Part shown: piece after piece, positions 53,359-61,326 of the stretch
Position numbering within the stretch: position 1 is the first letter of the stretch
Layout: the number at the start of each line of letters is the position of its first letter
Assembly (NCBI RefSeq): GCF_009765995.1
Contig: NZ_LMUI01000059.1
Location: 156,581 to 217,906, forward strand
Direction: 5' to 3'
Length of the DNA: 61,326 nt
From: Methylocapsa sp. S129
GTDB taxonomy: Bacteria; Pseudomonadota; Alphaproteobacteria; Rhizobiales; Beijerinckiaceae
Notes under the pieces: generated by a model
The model's input: the letters and a program-made list of their open reading frames with translations, nothing else
Databases searched by the model: none
Told to the model about the DNA's origin: nothing
Position numbers and translations under genes: made by a program

Positions 53359-54549
53359 TTAAGCGGCCTTGGACACGATGCCGTGTGGATCAAGGACAAA
53401 TTTCGCCGCCGCGCCCTGATCGAAGGTCTCGTAGCCCTTGGGAGCGTCCTCGAGCGAAATCACCTTGGCGTTGACGATTTCGGCGATATTGAGCCGCCCA
53501 TGCAAGATCGCCATCATGAGTTGGCGATTGTAGCGGATCACCGGCGTCTGGCCGGTATGGAAAGACTGCGCTTTCGCCCAGCCCAGACCGAGCCGCAGAC
53601 TGAGGCTCCCCTTCTGGGCCGCAGGGTCGACGCCGCCCGGATCCTCGGTGACATAAAGGCCCGGTATGCCGATCGAGCCCGCCGCGCGCGTGATTTCCAT
53701 CATCTGGTTCAGCACGATGGCGGGCTGCTCGGCGCCCGAATGACCGCGCGCCTCGAAACCGACCGCGTCGATCGCCGCGTCGACCTCAGGCGCCCCAACC
53801 ACTTCGGCGATCATCTCGCCCAGACGATCATGCTTGCCAAGATCGATCGGCGTGAAGCCCATCTTGCTCGCATGCGCGAGGCGCTCCTTGTTGAAGTCGC
53901 CGATCATCGTCACGGCCGCGCCCAAAATCCGAGACGAGGCGGCCGCGGCCATGCCGACTGGCCCAGCGCCGGCGACATAGACGACGGAACCGACGCCCAC
54001 CCCTGCCCTGACCGCGCCATGAAAGCCGGTCGGCAGGATATCCGACAGCATAGTGAGATCGCGGATTTTCGCCATGGCCTGATCGCGATCGGGAAATTTC
54101 AACAGATTGAAGTCCGCGTAAGGGACCATCACATAGCGCGCCTGTCCGCCGATCCAGCCGCCCATGTCGACATAGCCATAGGCGCCGCCGGCGCGCGCAT
54201 CATTGACGTGGAGGCAAACGCCGGTATCGCCCGACTTGCAGGTTCGGCAACGGCCGCAGGCGACGTTGAACGGCACCGAGACGATATCGCCTTTGCGCAG
54301 GAGTTCGACGTCCGACCCCGTTTCAATCACCTCGCCGGTAATCTCGTGCCCGAGCACCAGGCCCGGCTGCGCGGTCGTGCGGCCGCGCACCATATGCTGG
54401 TCCGACCCGCAGATGTTGGTCGAGACGACTTTGAGAATGACGCCATGGTCAATCTTTCGCCCATGCGGATCTTCAAACTTCGGATCGTCGATGTTTTGCA
54501 CCTCGACCTTGCCAGGTCCGAGATAAACCAAACCGCGGTTGTCGCCCAA
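53359..54549 (-). CDS. fdhA: Glutathione-independent formaldehyde dehydrogenase
   Basis: A 396-aa zinc-dependent MDR enzyme that oxidises formaldehyde to formate with NAD. It starts NRGLVYLGPGKVEVQNIDDP, carries the catalytic zinc site (NICGSDQHMVRGRT, GHEITGEVIE), the structural zinc cysteines (CGRCRTCKSGDTGVCLHVN), and the family-specific insertion YGYVDMGGWIGGQARYVMVP. The start is TTG 54549, with GGGAGG five bases upstream; the overlapping ATG is in another frame. It lies downstream of the demethylase-like flavoprotein on the same strand, whose product would be formaldehyde. Confidence 0.93.
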   Translation of the reverse strand: MGDNRGLVYLGPGKVEVQNIDDPKFEDPHGRKIDHGVILKVVSTNICGSDQHMVRGRTTAQPGLVLGHEITGEVIETGSDVELLRKGDIVSVPFNVACGRCRTCKSGDTGVCLHVNDARAGGAYGYVDMGGWIGGQARYVMVPYADFNLLKFPDRDQAMAKIRDLTMLSDILPTGFHGAVRAGVGVGSVVYVAGAGPVGMAAAASSRILGAAVTMIGDFNKERLAHASKMGFTPIDLGKHDRLGEMIAEVVGAPEVDAAIDAVGFEARGHSGAEQPAIVLNQMMEITRAAGSIGIPGLYVTEDPGGVDPAAQKGSLSLRLGLGWAKAQSFHTGQTPVIRYNRQLMMAILHGRLNIAEIVNAKVISLEDAPKGYETFDQGAAAKFVLDPHGIVSKAA

Positions 54550-54759
54550 AGCATCCTCCCTTTTTCATTTTTCTGAATCGAACGGAGCCGATGCGCAACA
54601 GTCTATGCCTCGGCGCTTGGGGACGCCAACGCATTCGAGATATGGACGCAAGCTCAAAATTGCAGAGGAAGCCCGGCAGGCGAATTCAAGCCTGATTCAT
54701 CGAACGCGTTTCAGGCGAGGCCCCGCCCCTCCGCGAGCAAACGGCTCGGCGTTGCGCGA

Positions 54760-56796
54760 TCACAGATCCTTTACAAGCCTCAAGGCGTCGTAGATGGCGG
54801 CATGAGTGTTGCGGGCGGAAACCGCATCTCCGATGCGAAAGAGTTCGAATTCGCCATCGGAATTGCGGGCGCTTTTTTGCGCGCGGCCAGCGACGAGGTC
54901 GTCGTAGTCGATCGCCCCGAGATTGCGGGAGAGCGGCTTCAGCTCGAAATAGAGCGCGTCCATCGGGATCGTTCCATGATTGACGACAATCTGATCGAAA
55001 CGCCGTTCCTTTCGCACGCCGCCATAGTCGCTGCCGATCAGAGCGATCAACTCGTTGCCGCCGCGACGCACGGTTTCAACCCTATAGGTCACGGTGAACG
55101 TCACGTCGAGCTTTTGCAAGCTGCGCATATAGGGCACCAGATTCATGGCCATGACTTCCGGCGCGAAAGCGCGGTCCGGCGTCATCACCTCCAGCTTTGC
55201 GCCACTTCTCGCGATGACCTCCGCCGCCTGCATTGCCGCATGATCGCCCGCGTCGTCAAACAGCAGGACATTCATGCCGGGTTTCACATCCCCCGATATG
55301 ATGTCCCAGGTCGATACGACGAGGTCATTGCCGGAAGCCAGGCTCTCCGTGTCAGGGAAGCCGCCCGTCGCGACGATCACGACATCGGGATTTTCGGCGA
55401 GCGCCACACTCGCCTCCGCCCAGGTGTCGAAGCGGAAAGCGACTCCTCGCGCTTCGCATTGCGCCATGCGCCAATCGATAATGCCCATCATGTCGCGGCG
55501 CCGAGGGCTTTGCGCGGTGAGCCGCACTTGACCGCCAGGTCTGCTCGCCGCCTCGAAGACGACGACCTCGTGGCCCCGCTCGGCTGCGACTCGCGCCGCC
55601 TCCAGACCAGCCGGGCCGGCGCCGACGATGACGACCTTGCGCCTGACATTGGCTTTGGCGATGTCGTGCGGCATCGTCGTTTCGCGGCCGGTCGCGGGAT
55701 TGTGAATGCAATAGGCGGCGCCGCCCTGATAGATTCGATCGAGGCAATAATTCGCGCCGACGCAAGGGCGGATATCGCCTTCGCGCCCCTCGACGATCTT
55801 TCGCACAATATGCGGATCGGTCATGTGCGCGCGCGTCATCCCCACCATGTCGAGCTTGCCCGCCGCGATCGCGTGCCGCGCTGTCGCGACATCGGCGATC
55901 TTGGCGGCGTGGAATGTCGGGAACTTCGTCGCCTCGCGAATTTCGCCTGCGAAATCGAGGTGTGGCGAACTCGCCATTCCCTGAACCGGAATGACATCGG
56001 TCAGTCCGGCGTCGGTATCGATGTGGCCGCGAATGACGTTGAGAAAATCGACCAGGCCGCTTTCTTTCAGTCTTCGCGAGATCTCGAAGCCATCCTGTTT
56101 GGTCAAGCCGCCGTCGAGAACTTCATCGGCCGTGTAGCGTACGCCAACGATGAAATCGGACCCGACACGTCTGCGGATCGCCGCCAGAACCTCAAATGTA
56201 AAGCGCAGCCGATTGTCCAGGGAGCCGCCATAGGGCGCATCCAGCTCATTGGTCAGCGGCGACCAGAACTGGTCCATCAGATGCCCATAGGCCTCCAACT
56301 CGATCCCATCGAGGCCCCCGGCCTTCATCCGTTCCGCTGCGTTCGCATAGTCCTCAATGATGCGCTCAATATCCCAATCTTCGATCTTCTTTGGAAAGGC
56401 GCGATGAGCCGTCTCTCTTTTATGCGAGGGAGATACGACCGGCAGCCAATCGCCATTGTCCCAGCGCGTGCGCCGACCCAGATGGGTCAGTTGAATCATC
56501 ACGGCCGCGCCGTGTTCGTGGCAGGCGTCGGCCAGTTCCTTCATCCACGGCACCACCTCGTCTTTATAAGCGAGGATATTGTTGAACGCGGGTGGACTGT
56601 CGCGCGACACCGCCGCCGATCCCGCCGTCATCGTCAAGGCGATTCCACCCTTCGCCCGCTCGGCGTGATAGGCGCGATAGCGCTCCTTCGGCATTCCATC
56701 TTCCGGATAGGCCGGTTCATGAGCGGTGGTCATGATCCGGTTTTTCAACGTGAGATGCTTCAGTTGATACGGCTGAAGGAGCGGATCATTCGACAT
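54760..56796 (-). CDS. NADH:flavin oxidoreductase, N-methyl-amine demethylase-like (TMADH/StcD family)
   Basis: A 678-aa two-part enzyme. An OYE-type FMN barrel spans residues 1-370 (LTLKNRIMTTAHEPAYPEDG, GLDGIELEAYGHLMDQFWSP). A short iron-sulphur motif (RPCVGANYCLDRIYQGGAAYC) follows, then a FAD/NAD-binding half from about 385 (KVVIVGAGPAGLEAARVAAE). It most resembles N-methylproline and dimethylglycine demethylases, which release the N-methyl group as formaldehyde. In place of the four-Cys cluster of trimethylamine dehydrogenase, one Cys is Ala (CVGANYC). I recall the same change in the N-methylproline-demethylase subgroup, so it is probably a family feature. ATG 56796 follows AGAAGG. The fdhA gene downstream fits detoxification of the product. 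Confidence 0.85.
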   Translation of the reverse strand: MSNDPLLQPYQLKHLTLKNRIMTTAHEPAYPEDGMPKERYRAYHAERAKGGIALTMTAGSAAVSRDSPPAFNNILAYKDEVVPWMKELADACHEHGAAVMIQLTHLGRRTRWDNGDWLPVVSPSHKRETAHRAFPKKIEDWDIERIIEDYANAAERMKAGGLDGIELEAYGHLMDQFWSPLTNELDAPYGGSLDNRLRFTFEVLAAIRRRVGSDFIVGVRYTADEVLDGGLTKQDGFEISRRLKESGLVDFLNVIRGHIDTDAGLTDVIPVQGMASSPHLDFAGEIREATKFPTFHAAKIADVATARHAIAAGKLDMVGMTRAHMTDPHIVRKIVEGREGDIRPCVGANYCLDRIYQGGAAYCIHNPATGRETTMPHDIAKANVRRKVVIVGAGPAGLEAARVAAERGHEVVVFEAASRPGGQVRLTAQSPRRRDMMGIIDWRMAQCEARGVAFRFDTWAEASVALAENPDVVIVATGGFPDTESLASGNDLVVSTWDIISGDVKPGMNVLLFDDAGDHAAMQAAEVIARSGAKLEVMTPDRAFAPEVMAMNLVPYMRSLQKLDVTFTVTYRVETVRRGGNELIALIGSDYGGVRKERRFDQIVVNHGTIPMDALYFELKPLSRNLGAIDYDDLVAGRAQKSARNSDGEFELFRIGDAVSARNTHAAIYDALRLVKDL

Positions 56797-56971
56797 AGGC
56801 GACCTTCTCGCGCGTGACGGAACTGTCCCGAAAGATAGCGGCGCATTCGGCTAGCATAGGGGCTTTCTGGCCTCGTTTCACTTCGATGGTCTGGCAGGGT
56901 CAATTTGCGCGTGACCGTTGATAGGCGGTCACACCTCTGACTGGGCTCAAGCGTTAACGCGATGGCGTTTT

Positions 56972-58972
56972 CTATAGGTGATCGCGGGGGATCGTCTGCT
57001 CCATGTCGCGTCCGCCCGCCAGAGTCCCGTTCTCGTACGCTCGAACGCTCGCCTGCACGACGAAATCCGTCGCCGTCGCATGCATCGAAGTCCGGGTTTC
57101 GATGAGGATGCGCCAGCCCTCGCGCCCGAGCTCGTAGTTCTGGGTGATCTGGTAACGGGCTGTGAGAGGATCCTCAGCGCCGATCGTCAGCTCGCGCTTG
57201 AGGTCATGCGAGACCGTCGTGTCGATCTCATCAAAGCGATGGGCGCCCTCGCCGAACAAGCCCCCCTCGCCATGAGTCACATAGGTCGCGACGCCAGTCA
57301 GGAGATCGAGGGCGGCGGCGCGAGTCATGCGCCCTTCGGCCACTTTGGTGACCGGCGCCAGGCTGCCGCGCAGCGGCGGCGCGAAACCTGCCGCCGCATC
57401 CTTCGGGTCGGGCGGACGCACCGGCAGGACGAGCTTGGCGGGAGCCCTCAGCTTCAATGTCGCAGCTTCCGGCGCTGGCCAGACCAGCGGCCAATAGGCG
57501 CTCGAGAGCGCCAACCGCACGACATGGCCGGGAGCGAAGGCGTAGCCGCAATCATTGAGCTTCAAGCGGACATTGTAGAACACGCCCGGCGCCAGCGCGC
57601 TTGGTTCGGCATGGCTGTCTCTATGGGTGAGGTTGAGCACGCCATAGGAGACCCGGCGCGACGAACCGTCCGGCGCCACATCGCAGAGCCGCGCGCAGAG
57701 CTGCGCTGCAGGTTTGTCGGAGGCGATCGTAACCACGATCTCGGGGGCGCCAAGCAGTTCCATGCGTTCGTTCAGGGGCTCGCTGTCGAAGACGAGCGAA
57801 AAGCCGTCGTCATGGCGCTGGTCGGCCGGTCCTTCGCCGGCCACGCCCGTGCCCATCCATTCGCCGACGGCCATGCCGGTCCAGCAAGGCGAGCGGATCG
57901 CGAACTCTTCGACTGGACCCGGCAAGCCGCGCAAACCATCGCCAGTGAGATGGAGCGCGCGGCGCTCGATGCGCGGCGAAGGCCATTGCGCTTCGCCGAC
58001 GAAACGCCCCGGCGCCGGGTCGCGATCGCCGGGCTTGGACCAGTCTTCGACGAAGGCGCGGAGCATCGGCTCCGCCATGATTCCGCGATCCTCGTCCTTC
58101 AGCCAATGGTCCCACCAGCGCAGGGCTTCTTGCAGAAACCCGATGGCGGGTCCAGGCTTGCCATCCTGCGGATAGATGTGCGCCCATGGGCCAATCAGCC
58201 CAAGCCGCGGCGCGGTGAGCCCTTCGAGCAAGCGCGGCACGGCGTTGGTGTAGGCGTCGGCCCAACCGCCCACAGCGAATACCGGGCAAGCGATGGCGGA
58301 AAAGTCCTCGCATACGGAGCCATGCCGCCAATAGGCGTCGCGCCGCTGATGGGCGAGCCAGAGCGCCGGAAAGAACGGCAAGCTCTTCAGTCGTTCAAGC
58401 CATTGATCTCGCCATTCCTCGCCCACGAGAGCGGGATCGGCGGGCCGGGCCTGATAGGCGAGCATGATCGCGCCCCACCACAGATTGTCGTTCAGCAGCG
58501 CGCCGCCCATGTAGTGGATGTCGTCGGCGTAACGATCGTCCGTCGAGCACACCGTGATGATCGCCTTCAGCGCAGGGGGGCGCAGCGCAGCCGTCTGCAG
58601 CGCGTTAAATCCGCCCCAGGATTTGCCCATCATGCCGACGCGCCCGCTGCACCAGCTCTGCCGGCTGAGCCAGGCGATCACCTCGCAGGCGTCTTCCAAC
58701 TCCTGGGCGAGATATTCATCCGCCATGTGCCCGTCGGACTCGCCCGAGCCGCGCATGTCGACACGGATGGCGCCGTAGCCTTGCGCGGCGAACCAGCCGT
58801 GCATCGGTTCGTCGCGACCACGGGTTCCGTCGCGCTTGCGATAGGGGATATATTCGAGGATCGCCGGCACCGGCTTCTGGACTGCGTCCTTCGGCAGCCA
58901 CAGACGCGCGGCAAGACGGGCGCCGTCCGAGAGCGGGATGAAGAAATGCTCAATAATTGTGACATCCATCAT
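56972..58972 (-). CDS. CocE/NonD-family serine hydrolase
   Basis: A 666-aa enzyme: alpha/beta-hydrolase domain at about 1-260 with the nucleophile in VGMMGKSWGGFNALQTAALR and GYGAIRVDMRGSGESDGHMA; the Asp (VFAVGGWADAYTNAV) and His (GPWAHIYPQDG) follow; then a jelly-roll C-terminal domain (FNVRLKLNDCGYAFAPGH-like VFYNVRLKLNDC). Family members cleave acyl esters or the peptide bond of X-Pro peptides. It precedes a dipeptide-type ABC importer on the same strand and may hydrolyse the imported compound. ATG 58972 has a weak GGAAAG site. Confidence 0.85.
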   Translation of the reverse strand: MMDVTIIEHFFIPLSDGARLAARLWLPKDAVQKPVPAILEYIPYRKRDGTRGRDEPMHGWFAAQGYGAIRVDMRGSGESDGHMADEYLAQELEDACEVIAWLSRQSWCSGRVGMMGKSWGGFNALQTAALRPPALKAIITVCSTDDRYADDIHYMGGALLNDNLWWGAIMLAYQARPADPALVGEEWRDQWLERLKSLPFFPALWLAHQRRDAYWRHGSVCEDFSAIACPVFAVGGWADAYTNAVPRLLEGLTAPRLGLIGPWAHIYPQDGKPGPAIGFLQEALRWWDHWLKDEDRGIMAEPMLRAFVEDWSKPGDRDPAPGRFVGEAQWPSPRIERRALHLTGDGLRGLPGPVEEFAIRSPCWTGMAVGEWMGTGVAGEGPADQRHDDGFSLVFDSEPLNERMELLGAPEIVVTIASDKPAAQLCARLCDVAPDGSSRRVSYGVLNLTHRDSHAEPSALAPGVFYNVRLKLNDCGYAFAPGHVVRLALSSAYWPLVWPAPEAATLKLRAPAKLVLPVRPPDPKDAAAGFAPPLRGSLAPVTKVAEGRMTRAAALDLLTGVATYVTHGEGGLFGEGAHRFDEIDTTVSHDLKRELTIGAEDPLTARYQITQNYELGREGWRILIETRTSMHATATDFVVQASVRAYENGTLAGGRDMEQTIPRDHL

Positions 58973-59145
58973 TGGAACCGGGGCTTTCCCTAAGTTAAGT
59001 CTCGCGATGCTGCGCGGAATTCAGCGCGCATTCGTCGCCCTATTGGCGTGATCCGCCAAATGCCAACCCTCAACCGCATTGAGGTTGGAACGGAAAGCGG
59101 GAAGGGATTGATAAGTCTTCGCAGGACGCCCGGCAGTGGGCGGTC

Positions 59146-60762
59146 CTAAGCCGCGACTCCCCTTCTCGCCAGCACCTGATCGAGCCAGGTCGTATCCATC
59201 TCCGGCACGGAGGCGATGAGCTTTTCCGTATACGGGTGGAACGGCGGCGAGAAGATTTCCGCGGTCGCCCCTTGCGCGATGATCTCGCCTTTCAGCATCA
59301 CGGCCGTCCGGTGGGCGATGCGCCGCACGGTGCCCAGATCATGCGTAATGAACATATAGGCGAGGCCGAGTTCATCCTGAAGCCGCCTCAGGAGCTTCAG
59401 CACTTCTTCCGCCACCAACGGATCGAGCGCCGAGGTCGGCTCGTCGCAGATGATAACATCCGGCTCGGCCGCGAGAGCCCGCGCAATGCATACGCGCTGC
59501 TTCTGACCGCCGGAAAGCTGACCGGGACGGCGGCCGGCGAAATCCTCGGGCAGGCCGACCAGTCGCAAAAGCTCGGCGACGCGTTCTCTGATCGCCGCCT
59601 TCGGACGGTTGAAGAAGAACGCCACGGGGCGCCCGATAATGTCCTCCAGCGTTTGGCGCGGATTGATCGCGACATCCGGCATCTGATGCACCATCTGGAG
59701 GCGGCGCAAGACATCGCGCGGGCGCTGCGCGAGAGCGGGCGCCAAGGTTTGACCCGCGAGTTGCACATCGCCGCGCCAACGCGGCAATAGTCCCATCACG
59801 ATCCTCGCCACGGAACTCTTGCCGGAGCCCGACTCGCCCACAACCGCGAGCGTTTCGCCGCGCGCGATCGAGATATTGATGTTCTTGACCACCGGAATGC
59901 CCGCGCGATAGCCGGCCTCGAGGTTGACAATGCTGAGCACTGCGGTCGCGTCCGAAGGCGGATCGATGAGCGGAACATGCGTCGCATCGCGCCGCTCGTT
60001 CACAAGAGCGGTCGCATAAGGGGTGTTCGGCTTTTCCAGCACCTGGCGCGCATCGCCGACTTCGATCATTTTTCCATGACGAAGCACCATGATCCGTTGG
60101 GCGATCTGCGCCACAACCGCCAGATCATGGGTGATGTAGAGGCCAGCCGTGCCGAATTCCCGGATAAGATCGCGCAATAGCGCCAGCACCTCGATTTGCG
60201 TCGTGACGTCGAGCGCCGTCGTTGGCTCGTCAAGCACGATAATGTCGGGGCGGCAGCTCATCGCCATGGCGGCCATCGCGCGCTGCAACTGCCCTCCCGA
60301 CGCCTCGTGCGGATAGCGGTCGCCAAATGTATCGGGCTCGGGCAATTGCAGCGTGCGGAACAGGCGCCGCGCATAGGCCTCGGCCTCCGGTCGACTCATG
60401 ACGCCGTGGGTGACGGGCGCCTCGCAGACTTGATCCATCAGAGTCATCGCCGGATTGAACGAGGCCGCCGCGCTCTGGGCGATATAGGCGATGCTCTTGC
60501 CGCGAAAATTACGCCGCTGAACCGCCGTGCTGGCGCGCAAATTCGTTCCGTTGATCGTGATGCTGCCGCCGGTGATGCGGCAACCCGCGCGCGCATAGGC
60601 CATGGCGGCGAGGCCGATCGTCGACTTTCCGGCGCCGGACTCGCCGATGAGGCCAAGAATCTCCCCGCGCTTCAGCGTGGCGTCGACATGATCGACAAGC
60701 ACGGCGCCTTTGATGGTCTCAACTTTGAGACCCACGAGGTGGAGCACGAGGTCGTCGCTCAT
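59146..60762 (-). CDS. Peptide/nickel-type ABC importer, fused two-domain ATPase
   Basis: A 538-aa protein joining DppD-like and DppF-like ATPases. First: Walker A GLIGESGAGKSTIGLAAMAY, signature SGGQLQRAMAAMAM, Walker B IIVLDEPTTALDVTTQIEVL. Second (from about 275): VVGESGSGKSSVARIVMGLL, QLSGGQKQRVCIARALAAEP, VIICDEPTSALDPLVAEEVL. Both sites are intact. The stop is 173 bp from the CocE gene; a permease gene lies 13 bp upstream. Confidence 0.92.
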   Translation of the reverse strand: MSDDLVLHLVGLKVETIKGAVLVDHVDATLKRGEILGLIGESGAGKSTIGLAAMAYARAGCRITGGSITINGTNLRASTAVQRRNFRGKSIAYIAQSAAASFNPAMTLMDQVCEAPVTHGVMSRPEAEAYARRLFRTLQLPEPDTFGDRYPHEASGGQLQRAMAAMAMSCRPDIIVLDEPTTALDVTTQIEVLALLRDLIREFGTAGLYITHDLAVVAQIAQRIMVLRHGKMIEVGDARQVLEKPNTPYATALVNERRDATHVPLIDPPSDATAVLSIVNLEAGYRAGIPVVKNINISIARGETLAVVGESGSGKSSVARIVMGLLPRWRGDVQLAGQTLAPALAQRPRDVLRRLQMVHQMPDVAINPRQTLEDIIGRPVAFFFNRPKAAIRERVAELLRLVGLPEDFAGRRPGQLSGGQKQRVCIARALAAEPDVIICDEPTSALDPLVAEEVLKLLRRLQDELGLAYMFITHDLGTVRRIAHRTAVMLKGEIIAQGATAEIFSPPFHPYTEKLIASVPEMDTTWLDQVLARRGVAA

Positions 60763-60775
60763 TGGCGCGATATCC

Positions 60776-61326
60776 TTACATTTCTGCTTGAGATCCGGAG
60801 GGTCTGGCGTCGATTGACAAGAGCCAGTCGACGACGAGGTTGACGCCGACTGTCAATGTCGCGATCGCGAAAGCCGGATAAAGCGGCGCGTAAATGCCGA
60901 AGTTGATGGCGGCTGCGTTTTCACGAACCATGCCGCCCCAATCCGCATAGGGGGGTTGGACGCCGATTCCGAGGAAGCTCAAAGTCGCTACAAAGAGAAA
61001 ATTGAAGCAAAATCTTAAGCCAAATTCCGAAATGAGCGGCGCCGCGGCGTTGGGAAGGATTTCCCGGCTGATGACCCACCATAGGCCTTCGCCGCGCAGG
61101 CGCGCCACTTCGACAAATTCAAGCACGACAAGATTCTTGCCGAGCGCTCGCGCGAGACGGAACACGCGGGTCGAATCCAGGACGGCGATTGTCACGATCA
61201 GAACTGGAATCGAGGAGCCGAACACACCCAGAATGATCAGAGCGAGCACCAATGACGGGATCGAAAGAATGACATCGACCAGGCGGGAGAGCAGCATGTC
61301 GACCCAGGCGCCCATCACCGCGGCGG
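60776..61326 (-). CDS. Peptide ABC permease (DppC-type), 5' end beyond the window
   Basis: The visible part encodes the C-terminal 180 or so residues of a DppC/OppC-like permease: LVDVILSIPSLVLALIILGV, VEVARLRGEGLWWVISREIL (the EAA coupling loop), GVQPPYADWGGMVREN and a last helix LVVDWLLSIDARPSG. DppC proteins are about 280-300 aa, so the N-terminal third, and the partner DppB and binding protein, lie off the right edge. Cotranscribed with the ATPase gene. Confidence 0.9.
   Translation of the reverse strand, partial: AAVMGAWVDMLLSRLVDVILSIPSLVLALIILGVFGSSIPVLIVTIAVLDSTRVFRLARALGKNLVVLEFVEVARLRGEGLWWVISREILPNAAAPLISEFGLRFCFNFLFVATLSFLGIGVQPPYADWGGMVRENAAAINFGIYAPLYPAFAIATLTVGVNLVVDWLLSIDARPSGSQAEM

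Noticed and set aside
53269-54576. 435-codon plus-strand frame opposite fdhA
   Set aside because: It is a shadow of fdhA, and its composition is that of an antisense frame.
54802-56817. 671-codon open frame on the plus strand opposite the demethylase gene; a similar one at 56978-58993 opposite the CocE gene
   Set aside because: Both products are low-complexity, Arg/His-rich and have no family, while the minus-strand products are well-known enzymes. Long antisense frames are normal in GC-rich DNA.
59063-59088. CCAACC...GGTTGG hairpin between the CocE gene and the ABC ATPase gene as a terminator
   Set aside because: Short, bulged stem and no T run; too weak to call.
1-61326. CRISPR array or cas genes
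   Set aside because: No regularly spaced direct repeats and no cas-like protein were seen; repeats present are isolated palindromes.

Overview
The window is high-GC DNA from an alphaproteobacterium, most likely Hyphomicrobiales (rhizobia/Beijerinckiaceae/Methylocystaceae side). This is an inference from the frcR/frcB-like fructose genes, the pyrE-pdxJ-acpS order, the alphaproteobacterial form of ParC and the many ABC-linked catabolic operons. No rRNA, CRISPR array or intact transposase was seen. One tRNA, tRNA-Thr(UGU), is present.

Positions 1-8000 are accessory and eroded. They hold a frameshifted IS110 transposase cut by an 85-bp palindromic repeat, a second perfect copy of that repeat in opposite orientation 1.5 kb away bracketing an AT-rich membrane-protein ORF, further REP-like hairpins built on the same TTACGGTGACA end, a lipocalin-like secreted protein, an unrecognised 343-aa protein, a modA-like gene broken by one in-frame TAG, and a cyclase/TPR signalling protein. 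Positions 8-17 kb carry SDR, LysR, TetR/NmrA, aldo-keto reductase and MarR/GFA pairs. The lysR 5' end and promoter occur twice.

Positions 17.5-29.4 kb hold an inositol-monophosphatase-family gene, a ROK kinase and a ROK repressor divergent from an frcB-like fructose-binding protein without its permease or ATPase. They are followed by a second GFA protein, an ECF-type sigma factor, housekeeping genes parC, acpS, pdxJ and pyrE, a cupin, a MAPEG protein and the tRNA.

Positions 29.5-61.3 kb form a catabolic island. Block A (29.5-43.4 kb) has an SDR, a BtpA-family TIM barrel, an allophanate-hydrolase-like amidase, a biuret-hydrolase-like cysteine hydrolase translationally coupled to a paralogue lacking all catalytic residues, a DeoR regulator, a MalFGK-like ABC importer, an 853-aa fusion of a flavin monooxygenase with a questin-oxidase-like domain, and a cytosine-deaminase-like amidohydrolase. 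Block B (43.4-53.1 kb) is one tightly overlapping operon: GntR, BMP-type nucleoside importer, cysteine hydrolase, PfkB kinase, nucleoside phosphorylase, SIS protein and aldehyde dehydrogenase. Block C (53.4-61.3 kb) has glutathione-independent formaldehyde dehydrogenase, an N-methyl-amine demethylase-like flavoprotein, a CocE/NonD hydrolase and a dipeptide-type ABC importer running off the end.

Taken together (inference), the island looks like uptake and breakdown of a nitrogen-rich heterocycle, possibly delivered as a nucleoside and possibly N-methylated, with ring fragments funnelled to biuret/allophanate and methyl groups to formaldehyde. The fusion oxygenase, the catalytically dead hydrolase and the BtpA protein have no assigned place in known pathways and are the best candidates for something new.
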